Source: Paramecium sonneborni (lineage: Eukaryota; Ciliophora; Oligohymenophorea; Peniculida; Parameciidae). Taken from it: a stretch of DNA of 64,000 bases. The DNA lies in the NCBI GenBank assembly GCA_905182985.1, contig CAJJDN010000140.1, forward strand, positions 69,102 through 133,101. Direction: 5' to 3'. Below, in pieces: positions 1 through 9,917 of this stretch. Position 1 is the first letter of the stretch. The number at the start of each line of letters is the position of its first letter. A program made the translations under genes and the position numbers. The notes beneath the pieces were generated by a model. That model was not told the DNA's origin, did no database searches, and saw only the letters and a list, made by a program, of their open reading frames with translations.

Positions 1-1
1 G

Positions 2-1070
2 TAGAAAGTTAAAAGGCCTGACCTCGTTGAGTTTTGGGATATTACATCTCCAGATCCAAATTTTTTAATATAATTGAAGAGTGTACGTAATTCAGTGACT
101 GTTCCTAGACATTGGTCTTAGAAGAGAAAATATTTATAAAATAAAAGAGGAATATTGAAAGAGCCTTTTTAATTACCAGATTATATTGAGAAGACAGGAA
201 TAGCAAAATTGAGAGATCCTTTTGTTGATAGAGATGGAGGTAAGATGGTGAGATAGAAATTGAGAGAGAGAATGAATCCAAAATAAGGGAAATTAGATAT
301 AGATTATTAAATATTACATGATGCTTTTTTTAAATATTAGACAAAGCCATAAATGACAAAACATGGAGAAATATATTTTGAAGGAAAAGAGGAAGAGATG
401 AGAGCTAAAAACTTTTGTCCAGGAAAAATGAGCGCAGAATTAAGAAGTGCATTAGGTTGTACTGATTTTTAAGCACCTCCTTGGTTACCAAATATGTAAA
501 GGTATGGTCCTCCTCCAAGTTATCCTCATATGAGATTTATAGGAATGGCAAGTATATTTGCAGAACCATCTTCATATCATACATCTGTAAAATAAGTGAT
601 AGAAGATTCATGTAAAAAAGCAGATTAACCAGGATTATATGCTACCTTTAAATATTATGATGAAGAAGATTTAAATGAATTATCTTAAAAAACAGGATTA
701 TAAGGAGATGCTCCTGTAGATAAATCATTATGGGGTAAGATTGATGAAGTAGAAGATGAAGGTGAAGTAGAATAAGAAGATGAAGAAGAACCAGAAGTAT
801 AATAAAGATAAGAATAATAATAATAATAATTTGATAATTAATCATTTTAATTTGGTGATTCTGATACTCGTATTCCTGGTAGATCTATTAGTGGATTATA
901 AACACCAGATGTTGATTTAAGAAGAAGTAAAATTAATAATAATTATTTATTTAGATTTATAAAATGATCCAAAACCTTTATATTAATAGTTGGAATAGGT
1001 ATAAATTGATCCTAGTAGTGGAAATTAAATTTTTATGACGGGACATACATATGTATTACCAAAATAATGA
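2..1070 (+). CDS. SF3B2: Splicing factor 3b subunit 2 (SF3B2/CUS1), 5'-truncated by window edge
   Basis: Component of the U2 snRNP SF3b complex, which helps U2 engage the branch point; nuclear. The open frame enters from the left edge (codons start at base 2). It shows the conserved DUF382 block (RPDLVEFWDITSPDP, then VPRHWSQKRKYLQNKRGI) and the PSP-type segment ending in PPPSYPHMRFIG. A GTA...TAG intron of 28 nt at 927-954 joins the acidic, Gln-rich part to PLYQQLEQVQ, which matches the conserved C-terminal region; without splicing a TGA follows at once. Exons 2-926 and 955-1070, stop 1068-1070. The acidic/polyQ stretch near 780-830 is low complexity. The identity is clear from family recall; only the N-terminus is missing. 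Confidence 0.93.
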
Positions 1071-1107
1071 TTATTATTATTAAAATAAATAATTCAGATT
1101 GGGATTA

Positions 1108-1943
1108 ATGTTTCAAAATAAGTACTAAATATGTTTCAATATATCATAGAACTGATTATGATAGAGGTGTCAATACTTTCTCACCTGAAGGTCGTCTATT
1201 TTAAGTAGAGTATGCTTTATAAGCAATTAAATTGGGTGCAAGTGCATTAGCAATTAAAGTTAATGAAGGTGTAGTGTTGGCAGGTGAAAGAAAATTGAAT
1301 TCAACATTACTTGAACCTAAAAGCATTGAAAAAATATATGAAATTGATACTCATTTAGCTTGTACTGCATCTGGATTCATTCCTGATGCTAGAACATTAG
1401 TTGAACATGCTAGAGTTGAATCTTAAAATCATAAATTTAATTATGGAGAATCTATTAATGTTAGAGCACTTACACAAATTGTTTGTGATCTTGCACTTGA
1501 TTTTGGAGAAAGTGATTCCAAAAATAAAACTAGAATGTCTAGACCTTATGGAGTTGCTTTATTAATTGCAGGAGTTTCTGATTAAGGACCATAAATTTAT
1601 TAAACAGGTATCATTATTTATTTAATTTAAGATCCTACTGGAACCATGATTGAATATTAAGCCAAAGGAATCGGTGCTGCTGATGAAGGAATCCAAAGTA
1701 TTTTGAAAGAATAATATAAATAAGTAATTTCAAAACAGTATCCAAGGATTTAACTTTAGAACAAGCTGAGAGATTGGCTATTTTATGTTTGAAAAATGTT
1801 ATGGAAGAAAAAGTAACTAAAATTCATCATCATCATCTTAGATTAATAATAAAAATGTTGAATTAGCAGTTATTACTACTGCAGAAAAAAGGTTTACATA
1901 GAGAACATCTGAATAAATTTAAAGTTTAATCGATAAAGTTTGA
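1108..1943 (+). CDS. PSMA5: 20S proteasome subunit alpha type 5
   Basis: Ring subunit of the 20S proteasome core. The predicted protein is 243 residues, against about 241 for the family. The diagnostic N-terminus ([20 protein letters not shown], residues 8-27) and the RPFGVALL-like strand ([12 protein letters not shown]) are present. Four small introns are needed: 1122-1149 (28 nt, right after the fifth codon), 1608-1631 (24), 1724-1746 (23) and 1813-1841 (29); exons sum to 732 nt. The ATG at 1108 is chosen because MFQNKTDYDRG aligns with the short alpha5 leader after splicing. The 24-nt intron is a multiple of three with no TGA. It starts 37 nt after the SF3B2 stop, so the intergenic region is very short. 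Confidence 0.95.
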
Positions 1944-1978
1944 AATACCTGAGTATATTAAAATCAAATTATCAAAAT

Positions 1979-2650
1979 TCAATAAATATTTTTTTGATTT
2001 CTTGAATTAAAAAAGTGATTGAATGTTTAAAAATGTTGATCATCTTCTATTTTATATGGTTCTGAATAATCATTATCATCTTCAAAAACGATCTTTTTGG
2101 ATGGAAAATACTTTTTTAATAATTATTTGCTACTAGATGCATAACTCACAGCAGTCTTAATTACTTCTTCATTTTATATACATTATTACTGTCCAGGAAA
2201 TCCTCTAAAAATATCCATATATTAAACCCAAATCTTGCTTTGTACAATTATAAAAATTAACCTATTGATGGTTTTTCATCTTCCAAAACTATTTTTATTA
2301 CTCTAATATCTTCGGTGCCTTCCCAAATTTCGAATTCTTCCTCAAAACTTATATTACTTTCAGAAGTGTATATTGATACCAAAGAAGGCATTTATTGATT
2401 ATCTACAGAGCTAGTTGAATTAAGTTTGAATTCAACTTAACACTCTTAATCATCTTGGTTTTCATCTTACTCTAGATTCTATATAATTATTGCCTTTACC
2501 ACAAAATTATTATAATTATGAGTAAGATTATGGTTTTTTTCTTTTGGCTTTTTCCTCTGTCTCCCATTCAACAGTTTTAAGGATGTCTCTTATTTCACAT
2601 TCAGATAAAATCTTTTTTTTTTAAAATTCAAATCCCTTTTTTCTATGCAT
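1979..2650 (-). CDS. Hypothetical acidic protein, 205 aa
   Basis: Not recognised. The minus-strand model has exons 2650-2500, 2471-2182 and 2155-1979 with introns of 28 nt (2472-2499) and 26 nt (2156-2181); 618 coding nt closes at TGA 1981-1979. The N-terminus is basic (MHRKKGFEF...), the middle is Asp/Glu-rich, and residues about 75-150 read like a folded domain (FEEEFEIWEGTEDIRVIKIV). No signal peptide or membrane segment is seen. Its stop lies 35 nt from the stop of the PSMA5 gene, so the two are convergent. The intron fit in both frames supports a real gene; the function is unknown. Confidence 0.65.
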
Positions 2651-2827
2651 TCTATTTTATTATTTTAAATTAAATCATCTACAAACTAAAAATTATAATG
2701 GTGTAAATAAATATTTTAGATATTTCATTCAGATATATGAATATATCTAAAATATGAAAACAATTAATTGTTTATGTTTAAAATATGTTTATATTAAATG
2801 ATTTTTATTTATGAGGAATATTATTAA

Positions 2828-3115
2828 TCAATAATGAAATGAGTTCTTATGATTATTTAAAATATCATTGATCAACTTAACTTAAAATGCATTTGGAATC
2901 TTAGCTTAAGGAAGGTTAGGTGTAATGATGTCCAAAAATGTTTCTGTTGATGCGTTAGAATCCTTCTCTCTTTATTTCAACCATTTTTCATAATACTCAT
3001 TTTTTTATTTCTTAGTTCGTGTATTGAGCATATAGCACTCATTACATTCAGATTTCATTCGATTTTCAATAGCCTTTTAATGGAATCGATTATTTTAAAT
3101 ACCTAAATTGTTCAT
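2828..3115 (-). CDS. NRF-family small protein 1 (95 aa)
   Basis: Unknown function. Intronless ORF of 95 residues starting MNNLGIQNNRFHQKAIENR. The segment NNRFHQKAIENR near the N-terminus and IPNAFQVKLINDI near the C-terminus recur in two other small minus-strand ORFs in this window (28706-28960 and 29330-29605), so it is treated as a real paralogue family. The middle is charged (KKQKNEYYEKWLKQREK) and probably helical. No signal peptide, membrane segment or metal motif. DNA around the NRF motif (3071-3091) matches the copy at 29561-29581 at about 20 of 21 positions. Confidence 0.6.
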
Positions 3116-3313
3116 TAGTTTAATTAATAAACAGTTTAAATATATAATCTAAATGATACCTATTGCTTAGAATTCCAAAACCAATTAGTATGAATCTACA
3201 TAATGTCATTATTTGAGTAGAGTCAACCATAATATCAGAAGGGCTCCAAAGAAAATTCATTTTTAGATAATATTAATTTGTTGATTTAATGTACAACATT
3301 ACTAATATGGATT

Positions 3314-3925
3314 TCAATGTTATAAAAAGTTTAAGATAAAAGTTATTTCATCAATCATTTTAGAGTCCCTTCACAATCAATTAATTTATGATCTCCTTGA
3401 AAAGAAAATTGGAAATCATCGAAATATTATGTAAATATTGATTGACAACATTAAATATATCTTGTTAAGATAGAAACTCAAACAATCAATCTGATTCATT
3501 GTTTGGATATTTATTTATGATTTCTAAAGTAAAATTATAAATTTCTGGATCTTAAATGATTCCAATATTTTTGGTCATCTAATCATTGAACTTCTCTAAT
3601 AATTGATTTTCTCAAAGCCAATCCTAAAGGACATTATAGTATTACTATAAATCCTTTTGTATTTCTATTTGAATCAATCCTCTCACCATATAATCCCTTT
3701 GGTTTCATATGCACAATTTTGTTTTTGTTCTTTAGATAATAATTTGATCATCTATTTATTAATTAGAATCAAAATTGATAGCTCTTGAATCACCAAATTT
3801 GAGAGTATTAATCTAAGTTTATTTAGACTTATATACTTTATTATTTAGTGTTAACACTCCTATCATAGTAGATCCATAATTCTTAAGATCAATTTTTGAT
3901 TAATCTAACAACTAAGTAACATGAG
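3314..3925 (-). pseudogene. Decayed PP2C (PPM) protein phosphatase
   Basis: Fragments of a metal-dependent Ser/Thr phosphatase run in order on the minus strand but in different frames. They are an N-proximal NYGSTMIGVL (compare SGSTAV of PP2C), then GDSRA after a still-recognisable 24-nt intron at 3813-3836, then CPLGLALRKSI (compare PGLAMSRSIGD), then GIIQDPEIYNFTLE, then SD*LFEFLSQQDIFNVV (compare SDGLWEFLSNQEVV, where the Gly codon has become TGA), and finally MIDEITFILNFL. Several frameshifts and stops interrupt it and no start was found. It is therefore called a relic, possibly the lost copy of a duplicated gene. Family assignment is from recall; the breaks are seen directly. Confidence 0.75.
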
Positions 3926-4721
3926 TGAAGATTTATCATATAGCAAGTTAAGGATTTATAAATATTATATTTATTTAATATTTTATAATCAAAATGAAAA
4001 TTTAATTATTTACAGTTTAAATTTTTTGTTTTATGAAAGCTAAACACATTATTTCTATTGATTTCATGTATATAAAATGCTAAGAATAATGCATAAAGGT
4101 TTTATTATTTATTTCAAGTAATTTAATAAATGAATCTTGAGTTTATGGTTTGGTGCCTGAAATTATTATCCAGTTTTGATTCAAAGTAATATATATACTA
4201 AGTGTTTTTCCATTAAAATTATATTTATCAATTAAAAATCCTTTGGGATTAAGAAAAATTATCTTTGTTATTATTCTATATATAATAACCATTTATGAAT
4301 TTGTTTTTTCTTATATATTCACTGTAAGAATTCCTTATATAGATAGAATATTGATGAACAAATAAATATTTTAATTTAATAATATTTAATAATTTTAGGA
4401 CAATATCAAATGATAAACTTGTATAAATTTATATAAGAGAATAGTAAAAATAGAATTTAAGTGAATTTGAAAAGTATTCTTAAGCAGGAAAGAATGATTT
4501 TGAATACTTTTAATAATAATTTTGTTAAATTTTAATGATTTGTGAGTAATTTATAGAAAGGATGGAAAAAAAGAAGAAGGAAGATATATATGAAGAAAGA
4601 GAATATTAGAAATGATGTGAAATATATGAAATAAATAGTATGTTTTAATAAATAATAAAATGAAAGTATAGTTGTATAGATTATTAAATTATAATGAGAC
4701 TGTTAATTATTTTAAATTGTA
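3926..4721. other. AT-rich stretch without a confident gene
   Basis: About 800 nt between the PP2C relic and the kinase start. A roughly 100-codon open frame on the minus strand (about 3965-4265) is present, but with one stop codon and high AT content open frames of this size occur by chance. No RNA gene or repeat was recognised. Confidence 0.5.
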
Positions 4722-6360
4722 ATGAAGCATAGAATAGGAGGTAACAGTTTAAATCAGAAGGAGAATGAGAAATAAATTGGGAATCAATATGCTTTGAAAC
4801 ACAGACCACCCTTGTAATAGGAATTACTAATGAACTTAAAAAATCAACAATTGAAGAATTTGGATGCAATAAGTTAAATTTTGCAATCTAAATTTTGTAA
4901 AGTAGAGAAACGAGATAATGTTGAATATTTTAAATTTGATTTCAAATAACAGAATATATGTGATAGAGTGAAGTTTTTAACAAATTAGACAGATGATGAT
5001 ACAAATAAAACTGAGCAATTCAAAGCATAATATAAAGTTGGTAGTCGTATAGGTTAGGGTGCATATGCAACAGTTAGAGTTGCAATATAAATAGAGAGTG
5101 ATACAAAAGTGGCAATTAAGATATATGAAAAAACAAAGATCAAAGATTTATAGAGAAGAAAAGGAGTAAGAAGAGAGATTGAAATCTTAGAAAAGTTAGA
5201 TCATCCAAACATAGTTAAAATATTAGATACTGTAGAATCAAATAACCATGTTAATATAATATTAGAATACGTTAGCGGTAGTTCATTACACCATTTAGTT
5301 AGAAAGTAGCCGGTACAAAAAATAAGTCTAAATTTTAGGAAAGAAGATTAGAAGAAGAAATAGCAAAAAGAATATTCAAATAGATTCTAGATGCAATATA
5401 ATATTGTCATTCAAAAAACATAGCACACAGAGATATTAAATTAGAAAATATATTGTTAGAAGGCCTTACTCCTAAATTAATAGATTTTGGATTCTCTACG
5501 TCTTTTCCAATAGATAAAAAAGTCAAAATGTTTTGTGGTACTCCAAGTTATATGGCACCAGAAATAGTAACAAGATAAGAATATAGAGGAGATAAATCTG
5601 ATGTTTGGGCATTAGGAGTAGTGTTATTCACAATGCTTTAAGGTGTGTTTCCCTTTAAAGGAGATACTGATTCAGAATTGTATACTAGAATCTAATCAGG
5701 GGAATTTACAATCATTCATGATATATCTAAAGAAGCTATTGCATTATTATATGGTATGCTAACTATTGATCCAGATGAAAGACCAACTGTATAAGAATTA
5801 CTTAATTATCCTTGGTTTAAAAAATATTAAACTAATAATATTGATAATGGAGAACTCAAAAAGAAACATAAATTACCTTATGATTTATTAGAAGACCTTA
5901 ATAACATCACTAAAAATATGTCTTATATTACTCCTACTAGTTAAATTAAATAACAATTCAACTTTGATTTTTCACATCTCAAAAATAATTCAAAATTAAC
6001 TAATACTAAAGTATTTATTAATATTTATTATTTTAGGCTATTATTCCTAAACCTACATATTTTACTACCACTAATGCTTAAACCAAACTTAGAGAACCTT
6101 AATTTTTTAAAGTTGAAAAGATTCTAACTAATAATGATAGACATACTACGACACATTCTAAAGAAAGATAACCTACATTATCTAAAGAAAGATAATCCTC
6201 ATATAGTTTTGAATCTAGTAGAGGCTTATCTTAAAAGAAGAATCCTCATCAATTAACTGTTCATCCTAGTTTTATACCAAGTGAAAAAAGCTTTAATTCT
6301 GTCAAAAGTCCATCAGTTGGTATTACTGAAAAACGTTCTTTCAATTTTTTTTATAATTGA
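4722..6360 (+). CDS. CAMK/SNF1-like serine/threonine protein kinase, 528 aa
   Basis: Phosphorylates protein Ser/Thr; the substrate is unknown. The kinase domain starts around residue 104. It has the glycine loop IGQGAYATVRVA, VAIKIYEK lysine, DHPNIVKI, catalytic loop HRDIKLENIL, DFGFS, GTPSYMAPEIV and DVWALGVVLF. Introns at 5313-5338 (26 nt) and 6011-6036 (26 nt) restore the frame; exons total 1587 nt and end at TGA 6358-6360. The ATG at 4722 is the first after an in-frame TGA at 4695. The 100-residue N-terminal extension and the Ser/Thr/Asn-rich C-tail (SKERQ repeated) have no recognised domain. Ciliates carry very many such kinases, so no orthologue is named. Confidence 0.88.
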
Positions 6361-6458
6361 TTAAATTTCTATTGTGTTGTACAAATTATTTCATACATTT
6401 ATTTTTTATTTATTTTTATCTCATTTTTTTTAATCATAATTTAATAAATTAATTTAAT

Positions 6459-7913
6459 ATGAATTCTATTACTTTTAAATGGGAAAATAGTTCAGAAACA
6501 TTTACTATTCCAATCCAAGGTGTCAAAATATAAGTAAAAGATCTAAGAATCAAGATTGAAAAAGTATATAAATCCTAGAAAGATGACATATAAATGCTTT
6601 ATGAAGATAAGATTTTGAATATTAGTGATGAAATTAGAAATAAATAATTGGTTTTATTACTTAGAATCCCAAAAAGAAGAAATCTTTGCCTCTCTTGTTT
6701 TTCTAAGGATTTTGAAATTTTAACTCCTTGTTGTTAAAAATCTATATGTGCCACTTGTGATAATATATTCTATTAGAAATTCAAATGTTTCTTTAATATC
6801 AATCCTTAATGTTATTATAAATACACAGAAACATTTTAAACACTAGTACCAGAGCCTTCTTGTAATGAATTCATTACATACAATTCTATCTTCTATCTAA
6901 TAAAATCAAATAAAACTAATTTAGCTTACGCCAAAAGATTCTCTGTTTGGACAGTCAAAGAAATCACATACTAGAAATTTGCATAAGATTGTAATATTCC
7001 TGCTAATGTTATATTGATTTTTATTAATAATGATTAATTTGTTGGTTGTGCTAAAATGATCAATCAACTTGTTGTTTATGATTAATAACTCCCTAAACTT
7101 AAGACCTTTAAAATTTAGTGGCTAAGAAAATAACCATCTATCAAAACTATTTATGATTTCCCTTCCCTTGAATTATATAATGGTTTCAAAATTCAAAATG
7201 GAATTGCTAAATCAATATGTCAATCTTTTCCGATTGGATAAATGCCTGCTGAAATTTTATAATAATAATAATCAACCTCAACTGATGAATGGGATGTTGA
7301 TGAAATTCTTAAAGACTAACAAGAAACTGTTAAAAAAGATGAATCAATTCTCAATAATCAAATTAAAACATCGGATTTTTGTTAAAATAAACAAGAAGTT
7401 AAACCTGAAATTAATTATAAGCTATATGAAAATAATGCTAATACAAAAAATCAATAATTTCTAAATTTTGTCTAGTTGTTTCAAAAAACTTAAGAATTAT
7501 TTGATACAATTAACAATGGATAAATACCAGGAATCAAAGGTGAAAATAAATATACTCATCCTATTTTTTTATAAATATATTAAGATCTTATTTCGAACTC
7601 TAAAATTTAATTGAAAAAAAAACGAAAATATTCCAGAAGTATCTCTAGAAGTTCAAGCAGTTCAAGCAGTTCAAGTAGTTCAAGTAGTTCAAGTAGTGAT
7701 TCATTAAGATCATAATCAAGAGGAAAACAAAAATTCAGCAATTCATATAGAAAATCAAAATAAGCATCAAAATCCAAAAGAGAAAAAAAATAATAGAAAT
7801 TTAGAAGTCACAAAACATCTTAATTTTATGAAGATAAAATAAAGAAATAACAATAAGTTAAATATTCATAAAAAGAAAAGATTAGAACTAATTCCAAGCA
7901 ACTTATCAAATGA
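6459..7913 (+). CDS. Ubl(DWNN)-RING-YTH-RS protein, 484 aa
   Basis: Intronless ORF with an unusual order of modules. Residues 1-72 resemble the DWNN ubiquitin-like domain of RBBP6/Mpe1, ending in LLLRIPKRR. Cysteines 77, 80, 91, 92, 97, 100, 110 and 118 form an RBBP6-style RING (CLSC, PCCQKSICATC, C..C). Residues about 143-257 read as a YTH domain (SIFYLIKS, RFSVWTVK, NVILIFINNDQFVGCAKM, IQWLRKQPS), the fold that binds N6-methyladenosine RNA. A C-terminal RS-like tail (about 395-470) holds a pure serine run encoded by a 9-bp repeat. RBBP6 and YTH-bearing CPSF30 both act in pre-mRNA 3'-end processing in other eukaryotes, so a nuclear 3'-processing role is inferred. The zinc knuckle of RBBP6 was not found. 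Domain calls are by eye. Confidence 0.8.
7650..7697 (+). repeat. 9-bp serine-codon microsatellite
   Basis: Tandem AGTTCAAGC/AGTTCAAGT units inside the preceding gene encode an uninterrupted serine tract within the RS-like tail. Confidence 0.85.
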
Positions 7914-8738
7914 ATAAGAAAATATGATATTTTTATTTTTATTTTTAAATAATATATAACGATTATTTTATTATTAGAATAATTCTAACTTTTATTTTAT
8001 TTTTTTTATTGATCTTATTGAAAAATAATTCAAATTTTCCAATAATTTCAAATGTAAATCTCTATTTCAAGAATAACGATTATCATACATTAAACTATGA
8101 GAATTTTAGATAATAAAAGTATTTTTTTAATATTCTAGAATTATTAATATAATAATCATTATTATTAATAAATATATTTATACTTAATTTTAATATTATT
8201 ATTCTTAGCAAAGGGATGTTTATTTACAAAAATAGATGTTTCAATATTTACATAATAATTACATCTCAAAATAAATAAACTATATTCTATAGATTTAAAA
8301 TTTCCCATCAATCTAATTAAGAGATGTAATCTAAAAATAAGAAAATTCTGGAAATTTTTTATTTGGAATATCCCTTTTGTTCTATTTTTTCTTTTTGAAT
8401 GCATAAAAATTGTTTAAAAAAGCCTTTTTTTATCTATAAAATTCTTAATTCAACTAAATTTATTTATCATTTAGAATACAAATAATTGAGTATCTTAGAT
8501 TGGTATTGATAATCAGATAAAATGATTAATTTTTATACAATTCATTTTCATCATACCTATAATAATTAGAACTTATAATTATTTTTTTCGGCGTTTCAAA
8601 TTTATATAAAATATAAAAACAAAAATTTTGAAACGACATAGCTCGTTATTTGTAATAAAAATATATATAAATTCTCAAATATTCCATAAAGTTGAATAAT
8701 TATATGAATCAGAATGAATATAAGCTATTGAAGTTTAT
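7914..8738. other. Intergenic, AT-rich; one hairpin
   Basis: About 825 nt between converging genes. The only structure noticed is an inverted repeat near 8592-8636 (CGTTTCAAA ... TTTTGAAACG). A minus-strand open frame at 8165-8404 has almost no TAA/TAG glutamine codons and is not called. Confidence 0.5.
8592..8636. repeat. Imperfect inverted repeat (hairpin)
   Basis: CGTTTCAAATTT is followed about 20 nt later by AATTTTGAAACG, so the transcript from either strand could fold into a stem of about 10-12 bp. A T-rich stretch lies just upstream on the plus strand. Whether it is an RNA gene is unknown. Confidence 0.4.
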
Positions 8739-9802
8739 TCAAGTTACTAAAATTATTTTCATAAATTTTACATAATTTGATTCTGTTTTATTTGAAGGCT
8801 GCTGCCAAACAAAAGGGTTAATTGAAGTTATTTAATATGGTTAACAGAGGGATGCTTATTCGAATATTTTATCCTAAAAGAGTTAATTTTAAGCATTTGC
8901 AAAATTTGCGTAAAAATCAAGGTATTAGAAATCTAACTTTTTTAAAGCAGAGACAAAAATTGGTTGCTTCTTTTAGATTTTATTCAGTATTTTTTATTGT
9001 TAAAATTCATTATAGACAAACTTGATTTTTGAGCTAGTATGTTTTTTTTTTGTTTTCAATTTTTTTTGTTTCCTTATGATTTTATTTTAGAGATATACTT
9101 AACTAAAATTATTATTGTAAGTACTTTTCTTTTTACAAATAAACTGATATTTACTTAACTCTTTCTTTAGTTTCTTCATTTATTTTTTCTCCAATTTGAA
9201 TTGATTTATTTTGTCTAATTAAACTTTTAAAAAGTTCTCTCATATCGTCTTAGATTTAAATTTACTTCTAATCTATCTCATTCTCATAACAAAATATGCT
9301 TGAAATCAATAAAGGTTGTAATTTGGCAGTAATCATTGAACCTAAGATATAACTGGTAATATTGACTTTCAGTTGTTTAAAATGAAGCTTTTAATAATCT
9401 CCTGAAAACTTTTTTTACGTGAGCATAAAACTTATTTTTGATATCTTAATCTGTTCTATGATTGAGCTCTTCAGCAATACAAGTCTAATTATATTAAATT
9501 AATACCCATTTGTTTCCATGAATTTTTATGAGTTCAAAAAGTTTATCAAGTTCAAGTTGAGTTAACTCACTTTTATTATAAGTATTATCAAGATGATTGA
9601 AAAATCTCTCTCTACAAGCCTTTGTATTTCTATTGTAGCCTTATTTTTTTAGAGATTAGGATATTTTCTTCCAGCCAAGTCTTTCATTTTAGTATTTATG
9701 CACAAATTACTTTAGGAGTTTATCTTCCTACTATAGTAAAATTTGTACATCATCTGTCCATGAAATTCTTTTTTTCGATTAGGGCAAGGATTAGTTCAGC
9801 AT
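8739..9802 (-). CDS. Myb-like (two SANT/Myb repeats) DNA-binding protein, 338 aa
   Basis: Two Myb-type repeats lie near the N-terminus. The first is about residues 15-75 (WTDDVQILL, then GWKKISQSLKKQG and NTKACRERFFNHLD), and the second about 80-140 (LDKLFELIKIHGNKW and ELNHRTDQDIKNKFYAHV). The spaced Trp residues and the RTDQDIKNKFY helix are typical of R2R3 Myb proteins that bind DNA. After a segment with SSMITAKLQPLL the C-terminal 150 residues are Gln/Lys-rich. Introns 9342-9366 (25 nt, starts GTCA) and 9103-9124 (22 nt); exons sum to 1017 nt. The start ATG is at 9802-9800. The plus-strand open frames over 8704-9147 are antisense to this gene. Nuclear location and a role in transcription or chromatin are inferred. 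Confidence 0.8.
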
Positions 9803-9917
9803 ATTAATAATTATCAAGAATGTGATAACAATAATTAAGATTTTATGTTGTTTACCATACATTTTATCGGGATTAATAATTGAATAATATATATTAAGTT
9901 AAAATAATAAATTTTAA

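Noticed and set aside
8165..8404. Minus-strand ORF starting MHSKRKNRTKG
   Set aside because: Almost no TAA/TAG glutamine codons and no recognisable motif; chance open frames of 80 codons are expected when only TGA stops.
8704..9147. Plus-strand open frame of 147 codons (and the shorter one at 8822-9025)
   Set aside because: The minus-strand Myb-like gene runs through this region with two introns that close its frame exactly; the plus frames are antisense shadows.
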